The notes: generated from the letters alone by a model not told the origin. 64,000 bases of DNA from Paludibacter sp. UBA6032 (GCA_002427885.1 DIZI01000041.1:1-64000), one strand, 5' to 3'. Numbered from the stretch's first letter, positions 25,440 to 35,880 are shown. Numbers and translations: made by a program.

Positions 25440-28400
25440 TCAGGAATTGATATAACGGGATGGCGAACAGCCAAACTGAGCCTTGAAGCATTTACTAAAA
25501 TAGAAAGGATCGTTAATACCCACCATATAGGAAACTTCGGAAACATTATATTTATATGTCTTTAAAAGTTCGGCTGCTTTTTTCATCCTTCGTATCCGAA
25601 TAAAATCATTGGGAGTATAACCTGTTAAATATTTAATTTTCCGGAAGAATAGTGTTCGTCCGGTATTGGCCAGTTGTGCAAATTCATCCACCGAAAAGTC
25701 AGGATTAGTTAGATGTTCTTCAAGTAAATCTTCCAGGAGTTGAAGAAATTGTTTATCTCTTTCAGGAACCACTAAATCGGTATCAGTTTTCAGTTCTTCA
25801 CCCAATTCGCTACTAGCATAATGTTTATGCAAACGCTCTCTCTTTTCAATCAGTTTGTTGATTTGAAGCATCAAATGTGTCATGCTGAAAGGTTTTGAGA
25901 TGTAAGCATCGGCACCCGCCTCTATTCCCTCGGTGTTGTTTTCATCAGCAATGTAAGCTGTGAGTAAAATAACAGGGATATGGCAGGTTGCAAAATCATC
26001 TTTCAACATTTTCGTTAGCTCGAACCCGTTCATTCCGGGCATCATCACATCGCAAATAATCAAATCAGGGTCAGTCTCCAGACACATATTAATTCCTTTG
26101 GTCCCATCTTCAGCGGTGATAATTTCGAAATACGGGCTTAATTTTTCGTTCAAAAAGTCGCGTATGTCATCATTATCATCAATTACAAGTACCTTATACT
26201 TTCTACCTACAAATGGTTCGTTCGGTAATAAATTAAGCATTTCTGCATTCGTGTTTTGGTCAATAAACTCAGAGAGATTATAAACTTCCTTTTTATCTTC
26301 ATTAAAGACAACGACTTGTTCATTCAGAAAATCTTCTTTACTATAGATTTCACTGTTTAGTGAAAACTCAACAATAAATATTGAACCACCACCTTCATTT
26401 TCTCTAAAACGGACGTTACCTTTATGTAAATTAGTAAATTCCTTTACTAACGACAAACCAACTCCTGTACCTGAAGATGAAAAATTAATTTGCATAAACC
26501 GGCTGAACAACAAAGATTGTTTCTCCCTTGGAATACCGATTCCTGTATCACGTACAGATATTTTCAGCATCTGGGTTGCTTCGTCTACTTCAGTAATCAA
26601 CGATATTTTTCCGCCGCGTGGAGTAAACTTGAAAGCATTAGAAAGTAAATTAAAAACTATTTTATCAACTTTACTTTGATCGAGATAAACCGGAATGGTA
26701 GAACGGGTAGGAAAAAACTTATATTCAATATTCATTTTTGAAGCCACATTGCTGAAACTGGTAAATATGTCCCGAGTAAATTCCACTGCATCTGTAAGTT
26801 GTAGGTTAAGCTTTTGCTTATTGTTTTGAAGTTTACGGAACTCCATAAGTTGATCAATCAGGCGTAACAAGTGAGCAGTATTCTTTTCTAAATCGTTAAC
26901 TAAATTCTGCCAGGGCTCAGTCATTTTACTTTTTAAATCAGTCAAAGTATCCACACTTCCCTTGATTAATGTAAGAGGTGTTCTGAATTCATGACTAATA
27001 TTAGTGAAAAAACGGAGCTTATAATCTGTTAATTGCCGCTCAACTTTTACAGCATTGTTTAACCGGTAAAACTTTAAAATCAATCCATAAGCAAAATAGC
27101 CAATAATTCCAAGGAGTATTAAATAAAGAAAAATAGCAAAACCCGATTGCCAGACAGGTGGTTTGATTTCAATTTCGAGCGTTGTAACATTATTATCCCA
27201 AACACCTTCACTATTAACACTTTTCACTTTAAAGACATAATTTCCGGGTGGTACATTCCTATAAGTTGCCACATTGAACGAACCGGAAAGATTCCAGCGT
27301 TTTTCATAGTTTTCAAGAATATACATGAATTGATTAGTCTTTGGATCCCTGAAATTGAGGGTTGTAAATTCAATATGGAAAACCTTATCGGCAGCTTTCA
27401 ACACAGCTTTTTTAGCAAAAGTCACCGATTGAGTCAACGGATCTTTTTTTGTTCCTATTTTTGCTTCCTCATCGTAAATCAGGAAGTCAGTTAATACCAC
27501 CTTATTTTTCTCTATTTGGTTTAACTGCAGATTATTGGGATTGAAGACATAAAATCCATACAGGCTACCCCAGAATAATCTACCGTCTTTACTTGTCAGA
27601 CAGGCTGCTTCCGAGAATATATTGGAAGAAAAATCATCCGAGAATTTATAATACTGAAATAAATTACTTTTAGGATTTAGTTTGTGTAAGCCGCTCTCGG
27701 TACTTATCCACAAATAGCCTTTTCTGTCTTCCTGAATAGCCATGATGTTGTCATTAGCTATGCTGTGTTGGTTTTTATATACTTTAAAAATACCATTCCC
27801 GTCGGGTGACTCACCAATAAATTTATTTAATCCGCCACCGGCTGTTGCCAACCAAATAGCCCCTTTTGAATCCTGAAAAATATACCGAACCTCTGGATTA
27901 CTCAAACAGTTTCTACTATCCATGTTGAAAGTATAGTATTTATATGCTTTCGGATTTTTAAGGAATGCATCCGGATTGAAATGTAAAACACCATTTGAGG
28001 TACCAATCCAAAGATCCCCTTTACGGTCCATAAAAATGTATCGTGTAAATTTAACCCAGTCATCCTGATTAAAAAATGTCCGAAATCCATCTGTTCCCTG
28101 TGCAGACGTTTTGACACATACGCCACCACCAAATGTGGCTGCCCAAAGTCTTCCTTTTCGATCTTTTAAAAGTGAAAATACTGTATTATTACTCAAACTT
28201 CCGGGGTTTTGAGAATTTAAATAGTGTATTGCTTTTGAAATGTTTCCATTCTTCATTTCAATAATTCCATTTCGTTTGGTGGCTAGCCAGACGGATCCGG
28301 AGTTATCCTGAAACATACTGTATACATTATACAGATTTTCGAATATGATCTTTTTAGAAGTTAATGTTGAATCGTATAAATAAAGATTACCGGCCTTAGT

Positions 28401-29783
28401 GGATACCCAGACATTATTGTTTTTGTCTTCCATAAATGCACGGATGATATTTGCATTTTTAATATCATTCTCCGGATCGGGATAAAGAATTTGAACGTTC
28501 CGGTTGGCAAATGAGAGTTTATTAACTCCCATACTCTCGGTTCCAACCCAAATATTTTCATTTTTATCAAGTGCAATTGACAATAGATAATTTGAAGCTA
28601 TCCCATTAGAGTGTTTATTATAGAGATAATGGATTAAATCGCCGGTTAAAGTGTTATAGCAAAATAAGCCATTTCCGTAAGTTATAATCCAGACATTTCC
28701 GTGTTTATCACCTTGAAATTGATATCGTTCTTCATCGATGAGTTGTAAAATTGAATGTGGAATAAGGTTCAGTTTGGTTGCTTTGTTCGTTTTGAAGTTA
28801 AACAACCATACATTTCCAGTAAAATTGTAAGTCCACACATTTCCGTAAAGATCAGTCTGGAAATTAGCATTTCCGATAATATTTTCTCCGAAGAAATTTT
28901 CACTGCTGGTAAATTTTTGAGTTAGGGTGTTATAAATATAAACACCTTTATTATAAGTGGATAAAAGTATAAAGTTCTTGCCAAATTTGGATGTCTGAAA
29001 TATCTTTGTTATAGGTTGCAGGTATATGCGTTTTTCGAATTTTCCGGTGACAAGATTGTAGACTTTTATCCTACCCATATCGGAGATAAAATAGACTTTA
29101 TTATTTAATTCATAAGCCTTTATATAAATAATATCAGCCTCCTTACCTTTTTCAACCCCGGTAATTTCATTGTTTTTTATATTCACAATGCCCTTACCGG
29201 TCATAATCCAGGTATTATTTTTACTGTCCTGAAAAATATCAAAAACGATATCAGAAGGTATTCGATTTTTACTTTGAGTAGAATTGAAAATTGTCGATGA
29301 TATTTTATCTTTACTGAAGGATATCTTCACACAGCCCGATAATGCACTTCCCAGCCAGATGTTTTTCTGATGATCCTCGTAAAAAAGATTATGTTTAACT
29401 AACTGATCAGCTTTATTATCAAAAATTGAAAGAAACTTTTCTATATAAGGATCGTAGCAATGCATCATGTCGCTGTAAGTCCGAATCCATATATGACCAT
29501 AACTGTCCTGATGAAGTTCTTTTATTTTTCCACTTGATAGCGTTGCAATGTTTAATGAATCAGGCTTCAATCTCTTAATATTGACTCCATCGTATCGGTT
29601 CAGACCGTTTAAAGAGCCAAACCAGAGAAATCCGGTTTTGTCTTGAAGCATACAACGAATGGTGTTGTGAGACAATCCGTTGTTTGACGTGATATGTTCA
29701 ATAGTGGGTTGATTTTCAGCATACATCGAATTGATGAAAAGCATTCCAAAAAAAACAATCCAAACTTGTGATTTTAATCGCAT
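25440..29783 (-). CDS. Hybrid two-component sensor/regulator (HTCS)
   Basis: 1447 residues. Signal/anchor at the N-terminus; about 14 two-component-propeller repeats (about 30-770, motif such as DKTGFLWFGSLNGLNRYD); a Y_Y_Y domain (about 780-870); one membrane span (about 885-905); a histidine kinase with H931 in FFTNISHEFRTPLTLI and ATPase boxes (NLLSNAFKFTPRGG, DTGIGIP); a receiver domain with D1245 in LIICDVMMPGMNG; and a C-terminal AraC-type HTH. One protein thus senses a periplasmic oligosaccharide and controls transcription. Its neighbours (GH42, GH43-like, T9SS protein, GH2) are the likely targets. Confidence 0.95.
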   Translation of the reverse strand: MRLKSQVWIVFFGMLFINSMYAENQPTIEHITSNNGLSHNTIRCMLQDKTGFLWFGSLNGLNRYDGVNIKRLKPDSLNIATLSSGKIKELHQDSYGHIWIRTYSDMMHCYDPYIEKFLSIFDNKADQLVKHNLFYEDHQKNIWLGSALSGCVKISFSKDKISSTIFNSTQSKNRIPSDIVFDIFQDSKNNTWIMTGKGIVNIKNNEITGVEKGKEADIIYIKAYELNNKVYFISDMGRIKVYNLVTGKFEKRIYLQPITKIFQTSKFGKNFILLSTYNKGVYIYNTLTQKFTSSENFFGENIIGNANFQTDLYGNVWTYNFTGNVWLFNFKTNKATKLNLIPHSILQLIDEERYQFQGDKHGNVWIITYGNGLFCYNTLTGDLIHYLYNKHSNGIASNYLLSIALDKNENIWVGTESMGVNKLSFANRNVQILYPDPENDIKNANIIRAFMEDKNNNVWVSTKAGNLYLYDSTLTSKKIIFENLYNVYSMFQDNSGSVWLATKRNGIIEMKNGNISKAIHYLNSQNPGSLSNNTVFSLLKDRKGRLWAATFGGGVCVKTSAQGTDGFRTFFNQDDWVKFTRYIFMDRKGDLWIGTSNGVLHFNPDAFLKNPKAYKYYTFNMDSRNCLSNPEVRYIFQDSKGAIWLATAGGGLNKFIGESPDGNGIFKVYKNQHSIANDNIMAIQEDRKGYLWISTESGLHKLNPKSNLFQYYKFSDDFSSNIFSEAACLTSKDGRLFWGSLYGFYVFNPNNLQLNQIEKNKVVLTDFLIYDEEAKIGTKKDPLTQSVTFAKKAVLKAADKVFHIEFTTLNFRDPKTNQFMYILENYEKRWNLSGSFNVATYRNVPPGNYVFKVKSVNSEGVWDNNVTTLEIEIKPPVWQSGFAIFLYLILLGIIGYFAYGLILKFYRLNNAVKVERQLTDYKLRFFTNISHEFRTPLTLIKGSVDTLTDLKSKMTEPWQNLVNDLEKNTAHLLRLIDQLMEFRKLQNNKQKLNLQLTDAVEFTRDIFTSFSNVASKMNIEYKFFPTRSTIPVYLDQSKVDKIVFNLLSNAFKFTPRGGKISLITEVDEATQMLKISVRDTGIGIPREKQSLLFSRFMQINFSSSGTGVGLSLVKEFTNLHKGNVRFRENEGGGSIFIVEFSLNSEIYSKEDFLNEQVVVFNEDKKEVYNLSEFIDQNTNAEMLNLLPNEPFVGRKYKVLVIDDNDDIRDFLNEKLSPYFEIITAEDGTKGINMCLETDPDLIICDVMMPGMNGFELTKMLKDDFATCHIPVILLTAYIADENNTEGIEAGADAYISKPFSMTHLMLQINKLIEKRERLHKHYASSELGEELKTDTDLVVPERDKQFLQLLEDLLEEHLTNPDFSVDEFAQLANTGRTLFFRKIKYLTGYTPNDFIRIRRMKKAAELLKTYKYNVSEVSYMVGINDPFYFSKCFKAQFGCSPSRYINS

Positions 29784-30160
29784 TATTCTGTGTTATTTCG
29801 GTTAGATTTAATTTTCAGCAGACTGAAAAATAGCAACGCGAATATAATGGATTAAAAATGATTTTTGACTATACAAATTGATATTTATTTCAGTTTTAAC
29901 CTCGTATAATGAGTTATAATGAATTTAAAATTCACATTTTACCCTTTGAGTGATGAGTTTGAATTGGTTATTTGGATTATAGTTTAGAAATCTGTACATT
30001 TTTCCATTTCACAACGGCTTGATAATTTGTTCTTTTGTATGGTTCTTTAAAAAGTACTGTCTTAAGTATTAATTTCAAAATTATCAAGTAGATAATGAAT
30101 AATTGATCCTACACCTTCTTCATTTTAATTTAAACCTCTTCTTCAATAAAAATATATTAA
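29784..30160. other. Divergent intergenic region, no gene found
   Basis: 377 AT-rich bases between the HTCS gene (minus) and the GH2 gene (plus). It should hold both promoters and possibly the HTCS binding site, but I found no convincing TTTG-N19/20-TAnnTTTG element and no RNA structure. Confidence 0.5.
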
Positions 30161-33046
30161 ATGAAAAAAACTGCTGTTATACTACTTAGCCTTTTTTATT
30201 TTTCTATTCAGGTTCTTACTTCAAGTGACAAATTCATAGATCTGAAAGGTAAGTGGAACTTTGCCATGGATGATAAAGATCTGGGAGCTTCCGGAAAATG
30301 GTTTGATCAGAAATTAGAAGATTCGATTTTCTTGCCCGGCTCCATGGTAGAGAATCTGAAAGGGTATGACATTACATTAAATACCAAATTCACCGCCAGT
30401 ATATACGATAGTTCATGGTTTTTCAATCCCCGCATGGAAAAGTACCGTAAACTGGGCAACATAAAGATGCCTTTTTGGTTAACACAGAATAAACACTATG
30501 TTGGTCTGGCATGGTATCAAAAAGATGTGGATATTCCGGCAAATTGGACAGGAAAACATGTATCGCTTTATTTGGAGCATCCTCATTTTATTACCCGTGT
30601 ATGGATTGACAGCCTGGAAATCGGGACACAAAATTCCTTAACTGTACCTCATATGTTTGATCTGACTGAAAAAGTGAAACCCGGAAAACACCGAATCACA
30701 GTTCGTATAGACAACCGCTTGACAAGTATGGATGTGGGGACTAATTCTCACAGTGTGACGGATCATACTCAGGGAAACTGGAATGGGATGGTAGGCAAAT
30801 TACAATTACAGGCAAGACCCTTACTCTATTTAGATGATATCCAGGTTTTTCCTGATTTGAAAACAAAAAGTGCTTTAATCAAAATCAGGGTGATAAATCA
30901 GAGAGGAAAGCCAGCAACAGGCATAATTAAACTCACGACAATAAGCTTCAACAGTAAAATTATACAAATTGTCAAACCTGTTGAGGTACCAATATTTATT
31001 TCAGGCAAAGATTCTGTAGTTGAGGTCAGTCTTCCAATGGGTGATGAAATGCAGACCTGGGATGAATTTGACCCGGCGTTGTATAAACTCACCGCAACTT
31101 TAAGCTCTGAAAAACAATCGGATGTAAAAGATGTTGAATTTGGGATGCGCGAAATTACCATTCAGGGCAAGTATTTTTATATAAACGGTAACAAAACAGT
31201 ACTTCGGGGAACCGTTGAAAATGCTGTATTCCCATTAACCGGTTATCCTCCAATGGACGAACCTTCATGGGAACGTGTTTTCAGGATTTGTAAGTCTTTT
31301 GGATTAAACCACATGCGTTTTCACTCCTATTGTCCGCCCGAAGCTGCCTTTCAAGCTGCCGACCGTATAGGGTTTTATCTCCAACCCGAAGGTCCGAGCT
31401 GGCCTAATCACAGCACACAGTTGGGACGCGGATTACCAATAGATAAATACCTGATGGACGAGACCATACGTATGACGAAAGAATACGGGAACTATGCTTC
31501 ATTTACTTTTTTAGCTTGCGGAAATGAACCTCGTGGAAATTGGGTGCAATGGGTTGGAAAATTCGTAGATTACTGGAAAGCGACCGATTCACGGAGAGTT
31601 TACACCGGAGCTTCCGTTGGTCAGGGCTGGGCTTGGCAACCCAAGAGCCAATACCACGTAAAAGCAGGAGCGCGAGGATTAAACTGGAGCAATATGGAAC
31701 CGGAAACAATGACGGATTATCGTTCACGAATCGATACTATCAAGCAACCTTATGTTTCACACGAAACCGGTCAGTGGTGCGTTTTTCCAAACTTCGACGA
31801 AATAAAAAAATATACCGGCGTTACACGGGCTAAAAACTTTGAACTTTTTAAAGAAGATCTGGCTGATCATGACATGGCAGACATGAGCCATGAATTTTTG
31901 ATGGCTTCCGGTCATTTACAGTCATTGTGCTATAAACATGAAATAGAAAGGACTTTGCGCACACCGGATTATGCCGGATTCCAGTTACTCTGTTTGAACG
32001 ATTATCCTGGACAGGGAACCGCTTTAGTAGGTGTACTCGATGCATTTTGGGATGAAAAAGGATATATGACGGCACCTGAATTCCGCCGGTTTTGTAATTC
32101 AACAGTTCCGTTGGCACGTATTGAAAAATTTGTTTACCGGAATAATGAAATGTTCGTGGCCAATATTGAAGTTGCACATTTCGGAAAAGCACCACTGGTA
32201 CAGGCAAAAACATTGTGGCGGATTCGGGATCAATTTGGGTTGGTGTTGAAAGAAGGTGTTTTATCCGTGAAAGATATTCCGGTCGGTAATAATTTTGATT
32301 TGGGTGAAGTTAAACTGGATTTATCCGATTACAAAGTGGCTATCAAATTAAATCTTGAGATTGCTATTGATGGAACCGATTTTGTGAATGATTGGGACTT
32401 TTGGGTATATCCGGTACCAAATCAGGAAGTAAATACAAACGGCATTTATATCACCGATAAGCTGGATAATCAAGCGATTTGTGTTTTGAATGAAGGAGGT
32501 AAAGTACTGATACTGGCAGCCGGAAAAATTCAGTATGGAAAGGATGTGGTTCAATATTACACTCCGGTATTCTGGAATACTTCCTGGTTCAAAATGCGAC
32601 CTCCACATACCACCGGTGTGTTTATTAACAATTATCATCCCGTGTTTAAAGATTTCGTGACTGATAATTGGGGAAATATGCAATGGTGGGAACTTGTTAA
32701 TCGTGAACAAACCATGCTGTTGACCGATTTTCCCAAAGGATTTCAGCCCATTGTGCAACCCATTGACACATGGTTTATTAATCGTAAACTGGGAATGCTT
32801 TTCGAAGTCAATGCAGGAAAAGGCAAACTGATGATGACCTCCATCGATTTAAGTAATAACCTGGAAAAACGTCCCGTTGCCGAACAATTGTACAGATCCA
32901 TTATTGAATATATGCAATCTGATAAATTTCGTCCCGAAACGACAGTTCCATTTCAAACTATAAATGACTTATTTACAAAAACCGCTGCTCCGATAAACTC
33001 CTATACAAAGAGCAGTCCCGATGAGTTGAAGAAAGACGTGAAATAG
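30161..33046 (+). CDS. Secreted GH2-family glycoside hydrolase
   Basis: 961 residues with signal peptide (about 1-20). Domains in order: sugar-binding jelly roll (about 25-220, with DLKGKWNFAMDD and GLAWYQKDVDIP), an immunoglobulin-like domain (about 225-335), a TIM barrel (about 340-640) and a C-terminal beta part. The acid/base is E456 in ACGNEPRGNW and the nucleophile is probably E535 in VSHETGQWCVFPN. GH2 members include beta-galactosidases, glucuronidases and mannosidases; substrate is not readable. It is divergent from the HTCS gene and followed by a strong terminator, so it is probably a single-gene unit of the same glycan-use region. Confidence 0.88.
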   Translation: MKKTAVILLSLFYFSIQVLTSSDKFIDLKGKWNFAMDDKDLGASGKWFDQKLEDSIFLPGSMVENLKGYDITLNTKFTASIYDSSWFFNPRMEKYRKLGNIKMPFWLTQNKHYVGLAWYQKDVDIPANWTGKHVSLYLEHPHFITRVWIDSLEIGTQNSLTVPHMFDLTEKVKPGKHRITVRIDNRLTSMDVGTNSHSVTDHTQGNWNGMVGKLQLQARPLLYLDDIQVFPDLKTKSALIKIRVINQRGKPATGIIKLTTISFNSKIIQIVKPVEVPIFISGKDSVVEVSLPMGDEMQTWDEFDPALYKLTATLSSEKQSDVKDVEFGMREITIQGKYFYINGNKTVLRGTVENAVFPLTGYPPMDEPSWERVFRICKSFGLNHMRFHSYCPPEAAFQAADRIGFYLQPEGPSWPNHSTQLGRGLPIDKYLMDETIRMTKEYGNYASFTFLACGNEPRGNWVQWVGKFVDYWKATDSRRVYTGASVGQGWAWQPKSQYHVKAGARGLNWSNMEPETMTDYRSRIDTIKQPYVSHETGQWCVFPNFDEIKKYTGVTRAKNFELFKEDLADHDMADMSHEFLMASGHLQSLCYKHEIERTLRTPDYAGFQLLCLNDYPGQGTALVGVLDAFWDEKGYMTAPEFRRFCNSTVPLARIEKFVYRNNEMFVANIEVAHFGKAPLVQAKTLWRIRDQFGLVLKEGVLSVKDIPVGNNFDLGEVKLDLSDYKVAIKLNLEIAIDGTDFVNDWDFWVYPVPNQEVNTNGIYITDKLDNQAICVLNEGGKVLILAAGKIQYGKDVVQYYTPVFWNTSWFKMRPPHTTGVFINNYHPVFKDFVTDNWGNMQWWELVNREQTMLLTDFPKGFQPIVQPIDTWFINRKLGMLFEVNAGKGKLMMTSIDLSNNLEKRPVAEQLYRSIIEYMQSDKFRPETTVPFQTINDLFTKTAAPINSYTKSSPDELKKDVK

Positions 33047-33079
33047 ATTTACAATTTATTCATTGACAATTGACAATTG

Positions 33080-33117
33080 AAAGTGCGAATCGATAAATGT
33101 CGATTCGCACTTTTTTT
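33080..33117 (+). terminator. Terminator of the GH2 gene
   Basis: A 14-bp perfect stem (33080-33093 with 33100-33113) followed by a T-run to 33117, 34 bases after the GH2 stop codon. Confidence 0.9.
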
Positions 33118-33226
33118 AATTTCAATCAATAGAATTGAAAATGAATGAGATAATGTTGAGAATCAGCTTTTGAAAATCTAATTTCAAATAAATTTGAAAG
33201 TTTTTCAAAAATAAGTGATAAATAAT

Positions 33227-33257
33227 TTTGTTTTTCTGATTTTGCATACTAACTTTG
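33227..33257 (+). promoter_or_regulatory. Promoter of the membrane protein/winged-helix operon
   Basis: TTTG (33227-33230), 19 bases, then TAACTTTG (33250-33257): a full match to the Bacteroidetes consensus. The -7 box overlaps the palindromic candidate operator at 33252-33268, so a bound repressor would block it. Confidence 0.75.
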
Positions 33258-33268
33258 CCATTCAAAGT
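33252..33268. promoter_or_regulatory. Palindromic candidate operator, copy 1
   Basis: ACTTTG-N5-CAAAGT, a perfect 6-5-6 palindrome overlapping the -7 box. The same palindrome, followed by ACTTT in both places, recurs at 34179-34195 before the creD-like gene. The likely binding protein is the winged-helix regulator encoded between the two sites. Confidence 0.6.
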
Positions 33269-33290
33269 ACTTTTAATAATTTCAAAGAAA

Positions 33291-33875
33291 ATGGAAAAGC
33301 AATTAGAAGATTTAAAAGCAATACGGGAGATGATGGAAAAGTCATCTAAGTTTTTATCTTTAAGTGGATTATCAGGTATCATGGCTGGAACTACTGCCAC
33401 CATAGGAGCAGCAATTGCTTATTTTGTTATTCTGTCACACTATATCGATCAGGCAGAAATTCTATTAATTGCAGATGCACTTATTATTTTAATTCTTTCA
33501 ATTGGATTTGGAATTTATTTTTCCCGGAAAAAAGCACAGAAGAGCAAACAAAAATTATTCAACAAAGTTACTTTAAGAATTATTTATAACTTAAGTATTC
33601 CATTGGCAACTGGAGGCATAGTTTCAATAATTTTACTGTTAAACGGAAATATTGAATTCATTGCGGCTATTACTTTAATTTTTTATGGATTAGCTCTCGT
33701 TAATGCTTCAAAATATACAATTGACGAAATCCATTATTTAGGAATTACTGAAATTATTCTTGGAATTGGCGCATTAATATTTTTATATCATGGAATCATT
33801 TTCTGGACAATAGGCTTTGGTGTTTGCCATATATTTTATGGGGCAATCATGTATAAAAAATACGATTTGAAATGA
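33291..33875 (+). CDS. Small multi-pass inner-membrane protein
   Basis: 194 residues from the ATG at 33291. A longer frame exists from 33255, but that start overlaps the promoter/operator, so the later one with an AAAGAAA leader is chosen. A charged N-terminal helix (EKQLEDLKAIREMMEKSS) precedes about six hydrophobic segments. Family not named. Its stop overlaps the start of the winged-helix gene by 4 bases (ATGA), a sign of translational coupling. It may be a membrane partner whose expression the regulator controls. Confidence 0.75.
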   Translation: MEKQLEDLKAIREMMEKSSKFLSLSGLSGIMAGTTATIGAAIAYFVILSHYIDQAEILLIADALIILILSIGFGIYFSRKKAQKSKQKLFNKVTLRIIYNLSIPLATGGIVSIILLLNGNIEFIAAITLIFYGLALVNASKYTIDEIHYLGITEIILGIGALIFLYHGIIFWTIGFGVCHIFYGAIMYKKYDLK

Positions 33876-34162
33876 CAAATATAATAGCAAATCTGAACAA
33901 AGCCTTCGAAAGCAGGATCCGGTTAGGAATCATGTCTATTTTGATGGTGAATGAATCGGCCGATTTCGGAACGATTAAAGACTTGCTGGAATTAACCGAC
34001 GGAAATCTGGCAAGCCATATTAAAGCACTGGAAGGGTCTGATTATATTGAATGTACCAAACAGTTTATCGGTCGTAAACCTAATACAAAATACGCAATTA
34101 CCGCTTTAGGGCGTCAAAGTTTTCAAGAGCATTTAAATGCTCTTGAAAATCTCATCAAATAA
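33872..34162 (+). CDS. Winged-helix transcriptional regulator
   Basis: 96 residues, a single winged-helix DNA-binding domain of the MarR/ArsR-like type (HTH_34 group): LNKAFESRIRLGIMSILMVN, then the recognition region LLELTDGNLASHIKALEGSDYIE and the wing FIGRKPNTKYAITALGRQSF. Small proteins of this type are often found in Bacteroidetes together with a membrane protein and CreD. Coupled to the preceding gene by a 4-base overlap. The palindromes at 33252 and 34179 are candidate sites for self-control and control of creD. Confidence 0.88.
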   Translation: MTNIIANLNKAFESRIRLGIMSILMVNESADFGTIKDLLELTDGNLASHIKALEGSDYIECTKQFIGRKPNTKYAITALGRQSFQEHLNALENLIK

Positions 34163-34178
34163 TTTTTTTTACAATTTT

Positions 34179-34195
34179 ACTTTGCATTTCAAAGT
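34179..34195. promoter_or_regulatory. Palindromic candidate operator, copy 2
   Basis: ACTTTG-N5-CAAAGT again, 16 bases past the regulator stop and 59 bases before the creD-like start. The bases around it (TTTACTTTG) resemble a -7 box with one base missing. Confidence 0.6.
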
Positions 34196-34253
34196 ACTTT
34201 CAATTCTTACAAAATTTTCAAAATAATAAACATCTTCAAAAACAATTCGACTT

Positions 34254-35588
34254 ATGGAAACTATCATCAAAAGAGCTGAGAAATTCAGCCAGTCAATTAC
34301 AGTGAAAGCAATCATCATTGGTTTTCTCACCTTAATATTGCTTATTCCGGGAAGCATGATTCAGAATTTAATTCATGAACGGGAACAGAGAAGTAATGAA
34401 ACCATTGAAAAAATCAATTCAAAATGGAGCAATGCACAGACGATAACCGGACCGGTTATATCCATTCCGTACGTTTATTCGTATTCCGATGAAAAAAATG
34501 TCACCAAAACAGAAAGGCATATCCTTAATATAACGCCTGAAGTATTGGATATGAATGCAAAAGTACTTCCGGAAGAAAGACATATCGGTATTTATAAATC
34601 CATCCTGTATAAAAGTGAATTACAACTAAGCGGCAAATTTGGAAAGATTGAAACTAAGAAACTGACTTATAGTTCGATACTTTGGGACGAAGTAACCATC
34701 CGGATTGGTATCACTGATTTGAGAGGTGTTACGAATAATATTGATTTTGTATTGGACGGTTTACATTTTAATGCCGAAGCTGGTGGAAGCAGGCAAGATG
34801 CTATCGGGCAGGGATTAGTCATTACGCCCAATCATGCTGACTTATTTATTGCCGACAAAGAATTATCATTCAATTGTACATTACATCTCAATGGGAGCAG
34901 CAATCTGAATTTTATACCAATGGGAAAAACGACAAATGTAGATATGAATGGAGCATGGCTGGCTCCGGGTTTTACGGGAAGTTTTAGTCCCACGTACAGC
35001 ATGACGGAAAAAGGTTTTAAGGCAAATTGGCATATTCTGCATTTCAACCGATCAATACCTGAAAACTGGATTGACAACCAGGTTGACAATTTTAATGATA
35101 CAAAATTCGGTGTGGACTTAGTGGATACGGTTGATCATTACCAACAAAATATGCGTTCAGCCAAATATGCATTGATGTTTATTGCACTGACTTTTGTAGT
35201 CTTCTTCTTTGTAGAAATACTGACTAAAAAGAAAATTCACCCGATTCAATATTTGCTGGTCGGTATTGCATTAATATTATTTTATAGTTTGCTTTTATCA
35301 ATTTCCGAACAACTTAATTTTGGGCTCGCTTACCTGATTGCCAGTATTGCAACAATAGGTTTAATAAGTCTTTATGCCCACAGTATTTTTAAGAATATAA
35401 TCCAAACAGGCATGCTGGCAACGATTTTAAGTGTGCTGTACATTTTCCTTTATGTAGTTTTACAGTTGGAAGACGTGGCCTTGCTTTTCGGAAGTATTGG
35501 GTTGTTTATTATTCTTGGCATTATCATGTATTTTTCAAAAAGAATTAACTGGTATAAACAGGATGATACAGAAGATGAGCAACAATAA
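34254..35588 (+). CDS. creD: CreD-like inner-membrane protein
   Basis: 444 residues. One N-terminal span (about 19-37, VKAIIIGFLTLILLIPGSMI) is followed by a large extracytoplasmic domain (IHEREQRSNETIEKINSKWSNAQTITGPVISIPY is typical of the family; residues about 45-295) and about five C-terminal spans (about 300-430). CreD proteins are inner-membrane proteins linked to envelope stress and colicin tolerance in enterobacteria; the molecular role is unclear. Here there is no CreBC two-component system; the winged-helix regulator upstream is the probable controller, as the operator copy suggests. Confidence 0.88.
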   Translation: METIIKRAEKFSQSITVKAIIIGFLTLILLIPGSMIQNLIHEREQRSNETIEKINSKWSNAQTITGPVISIPYVYSYSDEKNVTKTERHILNITPEVLDMNAKVLPEERHIGIYKSILYKSELQLSGKFGKIETKKLTYSSILWDEVTIRIGITDLRGVTNNIDFVLDGLHFNAEAGGSRQDAIGQGLVITPNHADLFIADKELSFNCTLHLNGSSNLNFIPMGKTTNVDMNGAWLAPGFTGSFSPTYSMTEKGFKANWHILHFNRSIPENWIDNQVDNFNDTKFGVDLVDTVDHYQQNMRSAKYALMFIALTFVVFFFVEILTKKKIHPIQYLLVGIALILFYSLLLSISEQLNFGLAYLIASIATIGLISLYAHSIFKNIIQTGMLATILSVLYIFLYVVLQLEDVALLFGSIGLFIILGIIMYFSKRINWYKQDDTEDEQQ

Positions 35589-35633
35589 AATTTATAACGA
35601 ATAGAAAGCATAGAAATTACCATTATATATAAA

Positions 35634-35680
35634 CAGAACGTGGATTGTCGGTTCAACTCCCGACTGGAATCCACGTTCTG
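35634..35680. repeat. Long hairpin downstream of creD
   Basis: Thirteen-bp perfect arms (35634-35646 and 35668-35680) enclose a second smaller stem (GTCGG with CCGAC). There is no strong T-run, so it may be an inefficient terminator or a protective 3' structure of the creD mRNA. Confidence 0.55.
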
Positions 35681-35812
35681 TTCATAATAGAGAGACAACA
35701 CGCAGCTTTAATATTATTGCGTCTGGATTAAAAAGATTCCAGAGAGGAAATTAATAAGCCTGAATCAAATCAAACGCTTAAAAAATCAGTTGAAAATCAT
35801 AACTTAATTATG

Positions 35813-35844
35813 TTTGGTAACTAATCAAGAAATATTTATCTTTG
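35813..35844 (+). promoter_or_regulatory. Promoter of the lipocalin-like gene
   Basis: TTTG (35813-35816), 20 bases, then TATCTTTG (35837-35844), matching the Bacteroidetes consensus, 36 bases before the ATG at 35881. Confidence 0.75.
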
Positions 35845-35880
35845 TGAACTAATATAAACATACACTTAAAATTATTGATT

